Of a stretch of DNA of 24,363 nt, positions 1 through 7,275 are shown piece by piece. Position 1 is the first letter of the stretch; each line of letters starts with the position of its first letter. The position numbers and the translations under genes were made by a program. Where the stretch lies: assembly GCA_023458355.1 (NCBI GenBank), contig JAEWZS010000227.1, positions 1-24,363 on the forward strand, written 5' to 3'. Origin of the DNA: Bacillota bacterium. Lineage in GTDB: Bacteria; Bacillota; Clostridia; Christensenellales; CAG-138. The notes under the pieces are model-generated. The model ran no database searches, was not told where the DNA came from, and was given only the letters and a program-made list of their open reading frames with translations.

Positions 1-276
1 GCAGCACAGACGGTAAGTCTTCCCGTGGACGGACGCGTGAAGGCAATTGGCGAAGATGCTGAACTTGGAGCATATGTATGTGTTGTTGCTGCCAACGATT
101 CGGAATTTCAGTACTACGGCCTTTCGAGCATCGCCGTGGAAGAAGGGCAAACGCTCAGAGCACTCGACAGCCTTGGTGTGATTGAGGCGGGTGACTCATT
201 GTTTATTAAGGTGAATGTGGGCGGAAGGCCGGAAAACCCGATTCAATTTTTTGATGTGGGGGATGACGGCGTATAA
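1..276 (+). CDS. SpoIVFA-like degenerate M23 peptidase, C-terminal end only
   Basis: The reading frame is open from base 1, so the gene starts before the window; about 91 C-terminal residues are seen, ending in TAA at 274-276. The pattern is the end of a LytM/M23 beta-sandwich: a G-Y-V-x-V-V strand, YYGLSSIAVEEGQ (the usual YAHLSSI-V-x-G-Q), then LFIKVNVGG and a closing NPIQFF. The last catalytic histidine motif, normally LHFEV, reads LFIKV, so zinc binding and peptidase activity are probably lost. In SpoIVFA, the regulator that holds the SpoIVFB protease in the outer forespore membrane, the M23 domain is likewise degenerate. The gene directly downstream is spoIVFB and the two appear translationally coupled. 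The assignment to spoIVFA rests on this context plus the fold-like pattern; another M23-like protein is possible. Confidence 0.7.
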   Translation, partial: AAQTVSLPVDGRVKAIGEDAELGAYVCVVAANDSEFQYYGLSSIAVEEGQTLRALDSLGVIEAGDSLFIKVNVGGRPENPIQFFDVGDDGV

Positions 277-1154
277 TTAAGCTCGGACAAATCGGAAAAA
301 CGACGATACGCAGCAGCCTGCTTGTGCTGCTGCTCGTCTTTTTTGCGTTCGTAAGCGATAACCTGACGAGCCTTTTGATTTCCTTTACGGCACTAACGCT
401 TCATGAGCTTTGTCACGCGCTTATGGCGCGTGCACTGGGATGCTCGATAGGGATAATCGATATTGAGCCGTTCGGGTTTGTGGCTCGATTTGAAGAACGC
501 AATCTCGACCGATGGGACGAGCTGTTGATTTCCTCCGCGGGTCCGTTGTTCAGTCTTATTGCGGGCGTTGCATTTCTTGCGCTCAAAGGTGTTATTCAGG
601 CCGATTTTGCCTATTTTGAGGAATTTGGCCAAGCCAATCTTTTAATTGCTGCCGTCAACCTTTTACCCGCACTTCCTTTGGACGGTGGACGTGCCGCTAA
701 GGCAGGCCTCTCCAAGTTGTTCGGAGAAAAAACCGCCGTCAGGATTTTGAGCGGCTTTGGCATGGCAGCAGGCGTTTTGTTTTTACTTCTTGGCATATGG
801 ATGCTTTTTTACGATTCGACAGCACCAATCCTCCTTCTTTGGGGTGTGTTTCTGCCGCTTGCGGCGCTTCGCGAATGGCGGGCTTTACGCATTTACAGGC
901 TTTCGTCTATGGTAAAGCGTTCGGGGATGCTCAAGAGCGGAGGTACATTAGCTATGCGCTTCATGGCGGTAAACCATATGCTCTCTGCGAAGGAGGCATT
1001 AAGGCTATTTTCCGACGACCGGTATGTAGCGCTATACATCGTGGACGATGGCATGAAGAAACTTGGCGAACTTGACGAGAATACACTATTAGATGGTATT
1101 GCAGCATTGGGGCAGGAGGCCACTGTTAAGGATATATTGAACCGCTTTCGTTGA
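276..1154 (+). CDS. spoIVFB: Stage IV sporulation protein FB, M50 intramembrane metalloprotease
   Basis: This is a site-2-type zinc protease; the family cleaves pro-sigma-K in the mother cell. The zinc motif HExxH is visible as HELCH (about residues 43-47 from the start used here) within a hydrophobic helix, and the second motif as LPLDGG in a later helix. Four to six membrane segments fill the first two-thirds. The soluble C-terminus (IVDDGMKKLGELDEN) matches the CBS-like tail of SpoIVFB. The first ATG/GTG/TTG in frame is GTG 324, which has no Shine-Dalgarno and would remove the usual basic N-terminus (KLGQIGKTTIRSS). An in-frame TGA at 264 limits the start to 267 or later. ATT 276, overlapping the upstream TAA and 12 nt after GGGGGA, is therefore preferred. 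The ATT start is an inference; the family call is firm. Confidence 0.85.
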   Translation: MKLGQIGKTTIRSSLLVLLLVFFAFVSDNLTSLLISFTALTLHELCHALMARALGCSIGIIDIEPFGFVARFEERNLDRWDELLISSAGPLFSLIAGVAFLALKGVIQADFAYFEEFGQANLLIAAVNLLPALPLDGGRAAKAGLSKLFGEKTAVRILSGFGMAAGVLFLLLGIWMLFYDSTAPILLLWGVFLPLAALREWRALRIYRLSSMVKRSGMLKSGGTLAMRFMAVNHMLSAKEALRLFSDDRYVALYIVDDGMKKLGELDENTLLDGIAALGQEATVKDILNRFR

Positions 1155-1180
1155 CCTTAAGGGGGGAATGGTGCTACAAT
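1151..1180 (+). promoter_or_regulatory. Sigma-A-type promoter before the radical SAM gene
   Basis: TTGACC (1151-1156), an 18-nt spacer and TACAAT (1175-1180) match the housekeeping consensus at 5/6 in each box. The -35 box overlaps the stop codon of spoIVFB. It would let the radical SAM/DUF2344/rng genes be transcribed in vegetative cells independently of the sporulation genes upstream. Confidence 0.55.
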
Positions 1181-1209
1181 AAAACGACTGAAAAAGTCTG
1201 GAGGATATC

Positions 1210-3045
1210 TTGGATCACAGCCTACTTGAAAGCCTTTTTTGCCGTGTAGAAAAGCCTGCAAGGTATACCGGCGGAGAGCTAAATCAAATCGTGAAAGCCG
1301 ACGCCCCCATCAAATTTGCGCTTTGTTTTCCGGATGTGTACGAAATCGGCATGTCGCACCTCGGCTCACGAATTCTTTACAACATCATCAACCGCCGGGA
1401 GGATGCGCTTTGTGAGCGCGCTTTTACACCATGGCCTGATATGGAAGCGCTTTTACGCGAAAACGGCCTTAGCGCCTTTTCTTTGGAAACACATAGGGAT
1501 CTTCGTGAATTTGATATTGTCGGGTTTTCATTTTTATACGAGATGTGCTATACCAACATGCTCACTATGTTGGATTTATCAGGTATTCCGTTTTATGCAA
1601 AGGATCGCAGCGAGTCCATGCCGCTTATCATAAGCGGTGGTCCCTGCGCCTGCAACAGCGAACCCGTAGCAGATTTTATGGATGCAGTACTTGTGGGCGA
1701 CGGTGAAGAAATCATAGGTGATTTTTTAGACGTTTATGCCCGCGAGAAGAAAAAAGGCTCTACCAAGCGCGAGCTTCTTAAGGCGCTTTCAGAAATCGAA
1801 GGTGTCTATGTACCCTCGTTTTACGAGCCGAAGTATGATGATAAAGGCATGTTTGAGTGCACCGAAAAGCTTGAAAGCACCGCACCGAACATCGTAAAAA
1901 GACGCGTCGTGAAAGATCTCGATGCGGCGCAGTATATCGGTACTCCCATTGTACCTTTTATGCCCATCGTGCACGACAGGCTAGCGCTCGAACTGTTCCG
2001 CGGTTGTACGCGCGGCTGCCGCTTTTGCCAAGCGGGGTACATTTACCGCCCCGTGCGAGAGCGCAAACGTGAAACTCTCATGCAACAGGCTCGTTCGCTC
2101 GTTACATGTACCGGTTATGACGAGATATCCCTGTTTTCTTTGAGCACGGGCGATTACAGCGATATTCATGAATTGGTGCCCCAAATCATCCGTGAATTTA
2201 AAGAGCAGCGGGTTTCAATCTCGTTGCCTTCGCTGCGCATTGACTCTTTTTTAAAGGGCGATCTTGTTGAGATGCAATCGGTACGCAAGGCAGGGCTTAC
2301 GCTCGCACCGGAGGCGGGCACGCAAAGGCTTAGGGATGTCATCAATAAATGCGTTACGGAAGAAGACCTTCTTCGAAGTGTGCGCGATGCGTTTGAGGCG
2401 GGGTGGACCGGAGTAAAGCTCTATTTTATGATTGGCCTGCCCACGGAAACAGACGAGGATGTTTTAGGCATCGCCGACCTCGCCAAAAAGGTTGTAAACG
2501 TATTTTATTCGCTGCCCAAGGAAAAACGCAGCAAGGGCTTGCGCGTTTCCGTCAGCGCTTCCTCGTTCGTCCCGAAGCCCTTCACGCCTTTCCAATGGGA
2601 GGCGCAGAACACGAAAGAAGAGCTGATGCGTAAGCAACAGCTTCTGAGGTCTGCGCTTAGGAGTATACGCGGTGTGGAGTTTTCCTACCATGCGCCGGAT
2701 GTGAGTATTTTAGAAGCTGTGTTCGCACGCGGGGATAGACGGCTGAGTAAGGTGCTTGTTTCGGCCTATAAAAACGGTGCGCGGTTTGATTCGTGGGATG
2801 AGCATTTCAAGCTTTCCGCATGGGAGGAGGCATTCCTCTCCTGCGGTATTGATCCCGCGTTTTATGCACACAGGCAGCGTAATGAAGATGAAGCGCTTCC
2901 TTGGGAACATATGGATATGCTGGTTACCTCCAATTATTTAAAAACGGAAAACCGCCGTGCGCGTGCGTGCAAGCTTACGCGCGATTGCAGGGAAAACTGC
3001 AATGGCTGTTTTGGTGAATACTGTGCGGATTATTGCAAAGTTTGA
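1210..3045 (+). CDS. B12-binding-domain radical SAM protein, TIGR03960 family
   Basis: 611 residues. The N-terminal 200 residues look like the cobalamin-binding Rossmann domain of B12-dependent radical SAM proteins (FALCFPDVYEIGMSHLG, later IISGGPCACNSEP and VGDGEE), without the DxHxxG cobalamin-histidine motif. The radical SAM cluster motif CxxxCxxC is C266-C270-C273 (FRGCTRGCRFC), followed by the barrel (SLPSLRIDSF, LAPEAGTQRLR). The C-terminus is cysteine-rich (CRENCNGCFGEYCADYC), suggesting a further metal site. The start is TTG 1210 with GGAGG six bases upstream. The family is widespread in Clostridia beside the DUF2344 gene that overlaps its end here, and usually near rng; its substrate is not established, though an RNA-related modification is a reasonable guess from the neighbours. 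Confidence 0.9.
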   Translation: MDHSLLESLFCRVEKPARYTGGELNQIVKADAPIKFALCFPDVYEIGMSHLGSRILYNIINRREDALCERAFTPWPDMEALLRENGLSAFSLETHRDLREFDIVGFSFLYEMCYTNMLTMLDLSGIPFYAKDRSESMPLIISGGPCACNSEPVADFMDAVLVGDGEEIIGDFLDVYAREKKKGSTKRELLKALSEIEGVYVPSFYEPKYDDKGMFECTEKLESTAPNIVKRRVVKDLDAAQYIGTPIVPFMPIVHDRLALELFRGCTRGCRFCQAGYIYRPVRERKRETLMQQARSLVTCTGYDEISLFSLSTGDYSDIHELVPQIIREFKEQRVSISLPSLRIDSFLKGDLVEMQSVRKAGLTLAPEAGTQRLRDVINKCVTEEDLLRSVRDAFEAGWTGVKLYFMIGLPTETDEDVLGIADLAKKVVNVFYSLPKEKRSKGLRVSVSASSFVPKPFTPFQWEAQNTKEELMRKQQLLRSALRSIRGVEFSYHAPDVSILEAVFARGDRRLSKVLVSAYKNGARFDSWDEHFKLSAWEEAFLSCGIDPAFYAHRQRNEDEALPWEHMDMLVTSNYLKTENRRARACKLTRDCRENCNGCFGEYCADYCKV

Positions 3046-3700
3046 AAAGATAGACTCAGCGAGGTTTGTATCGCATCTTGACGTACAGCGGCTTTTTCAG
3101 CGCGCTTTTAGGCGCGCGTCCGTGCCTGCTGCCTATTCGCAGGGCTTTAATCCGCATCAGGTACTCTCCTTTGCCACAGCTCTTTCCGTGGGCTTTACAA
3201 GTTCGGCCGAATGGCTGGATTTACGCTTAGAGAAGGAAGTTAAACCCGAAAGCTTTATAAATTTGGTGAACGCGGCTTTGCCAAACGGATTTCGGGTGTT
3301 AAATGCCGTGCTCGCAGTGGATGCTTTACCCGCACTGAGCGCACTCATGTGCGCGGCAGACTACACGGTACAGTTTGGTACAGAAGTGAATGTGCAGGCG
3401 CTTCATGAGGCCGTTAATGCGCTTTTAAGCGGTGAGATTGTCGTAAGCAAAAAGACCAAGTCCGGCATGAAGGATGTGGATATCCGCCCGCAGATTTATC
3501 GCTTTATACTGCAGGAGCCGGACAAGCTTATGATAACGGGTGAGGTAAGTGCTGATGGCAGCCTGAACGTAGATCTTTTGATGGGGGCTCTATTTAAACG
3601 TATGCTTCGGGATTACCCTTATACGGTACACCGCGATACACTTTACTCCAAGGACGGGCGCATTATGCCTCAATATGATGCTGAAGATAAGAGGAGTTGA
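3023..3700 (+). CDS. DUF2344 radical SAM-linked protein, TIGR03936 family
   Basis: 225 residues from GTG 3023. The family opening is visible: KFEKIDSARFVSHLD, then RLFQRAFRRA and AYSQGFNPHQVLSFA. GTG 3023 (VRIIAKFEK) is chosen because homologues begin just before KFEK and GGTGA lies six bases upstream; ATG 3002 is the alternative. Either start overlaps the end of the radical SAM gene in another frame (23 nt for GTG 3023), implying translational coupling and a joint function; in some genomes the two are fused. The molecular role is unknown. The stop codon lies inside the left arm of a hairpin. Confidence 0.88.
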   Translation: MRIIAKFEKIDSARFVSHLDVQRLFQRAFRRASVPAAYSQGFNPHQVLSFATALSVGFTSSAEWLDLRLEKEVKPESFINLVNAALPNGFRVLNAVLAVDALPALSALMCAADYTVQFGTEVNVQALHEAVNALLSGEIVVSKKTKSGMKDVDIRPQIYRFILQEPDKLMITGEVSADGSLNVDLLMGALFKRMLRDYPYTVHRDTLYSKDGRIMPQYDAEDKRS

Positions 3701-3723
3701 AGCACAGGGCTTCAATTCCTCTT
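3689..3723 (+). terminator. Hairpin overlapping the DUF2344 stop codon
   Basis: A 15-bp stem with one G-U pair has arms at 3689-3703 and 3709-3723 around a 5-nt loop. The TGA stop codon (3698-3700) is inside the left arm. A broken T-rich stretch (GCTTTAAAGCTTAAGCTTTTT) follows, so it may be a partial terminator or attenuator, or an RNA-processing site ahead of rng. Confidence 0.5.
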
Positions 3724-3763
3724 GCTTTAAAGCTTAAGCTTTTTATAGATATGGAGAAATCAA

Positions 3764-5293
3764 ATGGGCAAGGAGATCATCGTCGATATCAACCCCTATC
3801 AGACGCGCGTTGTCCTTTTAGAGGACGGTGCACCGGGTGAGATATTTATCGAACGACGGGGCCGCGAACGACTTGTGGGAAACATCTACAAGGGGAAAGT
3901 ACAAAACGTGCTCCCCGGCATGCAGGCAGCGTTTGTGGATATCGGACTTGAGCGAAACGCCTTTTTGTATGCCGGCGATATCACCGTTGATAAATCTGAC
4001 TTTACTTTTAATGATGCCTCAGCCGACATGCGCTTTGAAACGCCCAGTATTCGCGATATTGTAAAACCCGGGCAAGAGATTATGGTACAGGTTCTCAAGG
4101 AACCTGTAGGGACGAAGGGTGCGCGTGTCACCACGCACATCACGCTTCCCGGGCGCACGCTCGTATTGATGCCATCGGTTAATTATGTGGGCGTTTCGCG
4201 CCGCATTGAAGACGAAGGGGAGCGCACACGCCTCAAGGAAACTTTAGAACGGTTGAAGCCCGAGCACATGGGCGTTATCGTGCGCACGGCCGCTGAGAGG
4301 AAAACGGAAGAGGAGTTTTCCTCGGACGTACAGTTCCTCGTACGCCTTTGGGAGCGCATCGGACAAAAAGAAAAGCTTTCTCCTGCACCGAGGCTCATTC
4401 ACGCGGAGGAGCCGCTGATTTTTCGCACAATACGCGATCTGTTTACACCGGACGTAGAGCGGCTTGTAATTAACGACAGGGAGTTTTTTGAGCGCGCGCA
4501 GATTGTTGCGGGCATACTTTCGCCTGCGCTTCGCGACCGCGTTGAACTTTACGACGGTGTTCCCGATATGTTCGATGTGATGGGGCTTGAAACCGTGATC
4601 GATAAGGCACTTGCCCGCAAGGTATGGATGAAAAACGGCGGCTATATCATCATAGACCAGACTGAGGCGCTCACGACCATCGACGTTAATACCGGTAAAT
4701 ACGTAGGCAGCAACGATAATCTGCAGGAGACCATAACGGAAACCAACTGCGAGGCAGCGCGCGAAATCGCACGGCAGCTTCGCTTAAGGGATATCAGCGG
4801 CATCATTATTGTAGATTTTATCGATATGGATGAAATCACCGATAAAGAAAGGGTACTTGAAACGCTCAAAGTGGAGCTTAGAAAGGACCGTACAAAATCA
4901 AACGTGCTCGGAATTACGGAGCTTGGACTTGTGGAGATGACCCGTAAGAAAACGCGCCAGTGCATCAGCCATACGCTGCAAACGCCGTGCCCATACTGCG
5001 GGGGAGACGGTAAAGTACTTTCGCCTGAAACCGTGCTCATGAAAGTACGTAAAAAGCTCATGCGTGCATACCACGAGGAAACCGCGAATAACTACCTCGT
5101 ACGTGTGCATACGTGCGTTGCACGCATCATTGAGGAAAACCATACCTCGGATGCGCCGCTTCTGCCGGTATATAAAGGTAAGGCAGCCTATGTGCTGCAT
5201 GACGAAACGATGCATGCTTCTACCTACGAGGTGAGCGCAATCAACTCCGATGAAGAGCTGAACGAAGCGATAAAAAGCTGTAAGCGGTATTGA
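3764..5293 (+). CDS. rng: Ribonuclease E/G family endoribonuclease
   Basis: 509 residues, the length of RNase G. In order: an N-terminal S1 RNA-binding domain (GNIYKGKVQNVLPGMQAAFVD, about residues 38-110), then the RNase H-like/DNase I-like catalytic core with the two magnesium-binding aspartates D307 (TIDVNTG) and D351 (VDFIDM). The zinc-link CPxC is C409-P-Y-C412, used for dimerisation in RNase E. No long C-terminal degradosome scaffold is present. ATG 3764 has GGAG nine bases upstream. The enzyme processes 5S/16S rRNA and initiates mRNA decay. In many Clostridia rng is followed by rplU-rpmA; here it is followed by a terminator and a convergent ABC operon. Confidence 0.93.
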   Translation: MGKEIIVDINPYQTRVVLLEDGAPGEIFIERRGRERLVGNIYKGKVQNVLPGMQAAFVDIGLERNAFLYAGDITVDKSDFTFNDASADMRFETPSIRDIVKPGQEIMVQVLKEPVGTKGARVTTHITLPGRTLVLMPSVNYVGVSRRIEDEGERTRLKETLERLKPEHMGVIVRTAAERKTEEEFSSDVQFLVRLWERIGQKEKLSPAPRLIHAEEPLIFRTIRDLFTPDVERLVINDREFFERAQIVAGILSPALRDRVELYDGVPDMFDVMGLETVIDKALARKVWMKNGGYIIIDQTEALTTIDVNTGKYVGSNDNLQETITETNCEAAREIARQLRLRDISGIIIVDFIDMDEITDKERVLETLKVELRKDRTKSNVLGITELGLVEMTRKKTRQCISHTLQTPCPYCGGDGKVLSPETVLMKVRKKLMRAYHEETANNYLVRVHTCVARIIEENHTSDAPLLPVYKGKAAYVLHDETMHASTYEVSAINSDEELNEAIKSCKRY

Positions 5294-5316
5294 GCGAAAT
5301 ATGCTTTAGCCATATA

Positions 5317-5354
5317 AAAGCAGCAGGGGATGAGGTTTCATCTCCTGCTGCTTT
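5317..5354. terminator. Bidirectional terminator between rng and the ABC operon
   Basis: A 17-bp stem with one G-U pair (arms 5317-5333 and 5338-5354, loop GGTT) begins with AAA and ends with TTT, so it can serve both the rng transcript and the convergent ABC exporter transcript. Confidence 0.8.
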
Positions 5355-5385
5355 AAATTATCCGTTGGTCCAAGGCAACCCGTTC

Positions 5386-7275
5386 TCAGCCGGTTTTTTC
5401 AAACTGACTGTTGTAAAGCTCCGCATAGAAACCTTTTTTATGAAGCAATTGTTCGTGCGAGCCTTGCTCCACGATTCCTCCATCGCGCATCACCAAAATA
5501 AGGTCTGCGTTTCTAATCGTGGAAAGTCGGTGGGCAATTACAAAACTCGTTCGGTTTTTCATGAGGGTATCCATTGCTTTTTGAATAAGTACCTCAGTGC
5601 GAGTATCCACGCTGCTCGTCGCTTCATCAAGAATGAGTATTTCGGGGTCTGCCAGGATAGCGCGCGCGATGGTTAGAAGCTGTTTTTGACCCTGCGAAAT
5701 ATTGTCTGCCTCCTCGTTGAGAATCATATTGTAGCCGCTTGGCAGCGCGCGTATGAAATGATCCGCCTGTGCTGCCTTTGCGGCGCGGCGAACTTCGGCA
5801 TCGGTCGCATTAAGCCTGCCGTAGCGGATGTTATCTGCAATGGTACCGTTGAAAAGCCAAGTATCTTGCAGTACCATACCAAACGTGGACCTCAGTTGGT
5901 CGCGTTTGAAATCTCGAATATCGTGCCCGTCCAGCGTGATTTTACCGCCGCTGACGTCGTAAAAGCGCATAAGAAGCTTCACCATGGTGGTCTTTCCGGC
6001 GCCGGTAGGGCCTACGATGGCAACCTTCTGCCCGGGCTTGATTTCTGCGCTGAAATTATTGATTACGATTTTTTCGGGGTCGTAGCCAAACGACACGTTT
6101 TCAAAGAGAACACCGCCCGAGAGTCGCACATGGGTGTTTGTTTCAGGATCGTCCGTATGTTTTACGCTCAAGGCGTTTTCCGCTTCCTTCACTTCCTCCT
6201 CTTCACGGAGAAAATCGAATACGCGCTCCGCTGCCGCTGCAGTTTGCTGTAAGACGTTGGAGATATTGGCAATCTGAGAAATGGGTTGCGTGAACGAGCG
6301 CATATATTGGATGAAAGACTGTATGCCACCGACCGTGAGCGTTCCTTGCGCCGCATAATAACCGCCAAGCATGCATACCGCCACATAAGAAAGGTTGCCC
6401 ACAAAATTCGTGATAGGCATTAAAAGACCCGATAGGAAATTGGCCTTCCATGCGGAGTGATAGAGTGCGTCATTATATTCAACAAATGTCTTTTCGGATT
6501 TCGCCTCACCGTTGAACGACTTCACCACAGTGTGGCTGCCGAACATTTCCTCTACATGACCGTTGACCTTGCCTAAGAAGTTTTGCTGGTCGGTGAAATG
6601 CTTCTGCGATTTTTTCACAACAAGGATAACGGTAAACATTGTAACAGGGAGCATAACGAGGGCAAAAAGCGTGAGCTGCCAGCTTATGGAAAGCATCATC
6701 ACCGTGATTCCTATGAGCGAAGTAAGCGAGGTAATGATCTGCGTTAAGCTCTGGTTGAGCGACTGATTGATCGTATCCACATCGTTTGTGATGCGGCTCA
6801 GCACCTCGCCGTGCGTGGTGGTATCAAAAAATTTCAGCGGTAATTTGTGAATTTTTCCGTTGATATCGCTCCGAAGCTTTTTTGTGACGTTGGCGGTGAC
6901 CTTGGACATCTCAAAGCCCTGTAAATAGGAGAGTAAAGCACTAATGATGTAGAGCACCATGAGGTTCATTATGATGGCACCAATTTTATCGAAGTTAATA
7001 TTTCCCGTGCCGGCTAACTTTGCCATGAGGCCTGTGAAAAGCTCGTCGGTTGCTGTGCCTAAAATCCTGGGTCCGAGGATCGAAAACACTGTGGAGAAGA
7101 TTGCTAGCATCCAAACGATGAGAATCGTCCACTTATATCGTCCAAGGTAGCTCATAAGTTTACCGATCGTACCTTTAAAATCCTTTGCCTTATCTCCCGG
7201 CATCATACCATGCGGACCCGGGCCAAACCCTGGTCGCATGGGGCGGACGGGTATGTTTGTTTTTTTCGTGCTCAT
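5386..7275 (-). CDS. ABC exporter half-transporter, catalytic-site subunit
   Basis: 629 residues: an N-terminal glycine/proline-rich cytoplasmic stretch (FGPGPHGMMPG), six membrane helices of the type IV exporter fold, and a C-terminal nucleotide-binding domain. Walker A is GPTGAGKTT (about residue 420), the signature is ISQGQ (about 526) and Walker B is ILILDEATSSVD (about 545) with the catalytic glutamate present. The signature is not the canonical LSGGQ. With the partner gene this gives one intact and one degenerate ATP site, as in BmrCD and TM287/288 multidrug exporters. ATG 7275 overlaps the partner's stop as ATGA, and GGAGG lies upstream. It is the last gene of the marR operon; drug efflux is inferred from the family and the regulator. 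Confidence 0.9.
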   Translation of the reverse strand: MSTKKTNIPVRPMRPGFGPGPHGMMPGDKAKDFKGTIGKLMSYLGRYKWTILIVWMLAIFSTVFSILGPRILGTATDELFTGLMAKLAGTGNINFDKIGAIIMNLMVLYIISALLSYLQGFEMSKVTANVTKKLRSDINGKIHKLPLKFFDTTTHGEVLSRITNDVDTINQSLNQSLTQIITSLTSLIGITVMMLSISWQLTLFALVMLPVTMFTVILVVKKSQKHFTDQQNFLGKVNGHVEEMFGSHTVVKSFNGEAKSEKTFVEYNDALYHSAWKANFLSGLLMPITNFVGNLSYVAVCMLGGYYAAQGTLTVGGIQSFIQYMRSFTQPISQIANISNVLQQTAAAAERVFDFLREEEEVKEAENALSVKHTDDPETNTHVRLSGGVLFENVSFGYDPEKIVINNFSAEIKPGQKVAIVGPTGAGKTTMVKLLMRFYDVSGGKITLDGHDIRDFKRDQLRSTFGMVLQDTWLFNGTIADNIRYGRLNATDAEVRRAAKAAQADHFIRALPSGYNMILNEEADNISQGQKQLLTIARAILADPEILILDEATSSVDTRTEVLIQKAMDTLMKNRTSFVIAHRLSTIRNADLILVMRDGGIVEQGSHEQLLHKKGFYAELYNSQFEKTG

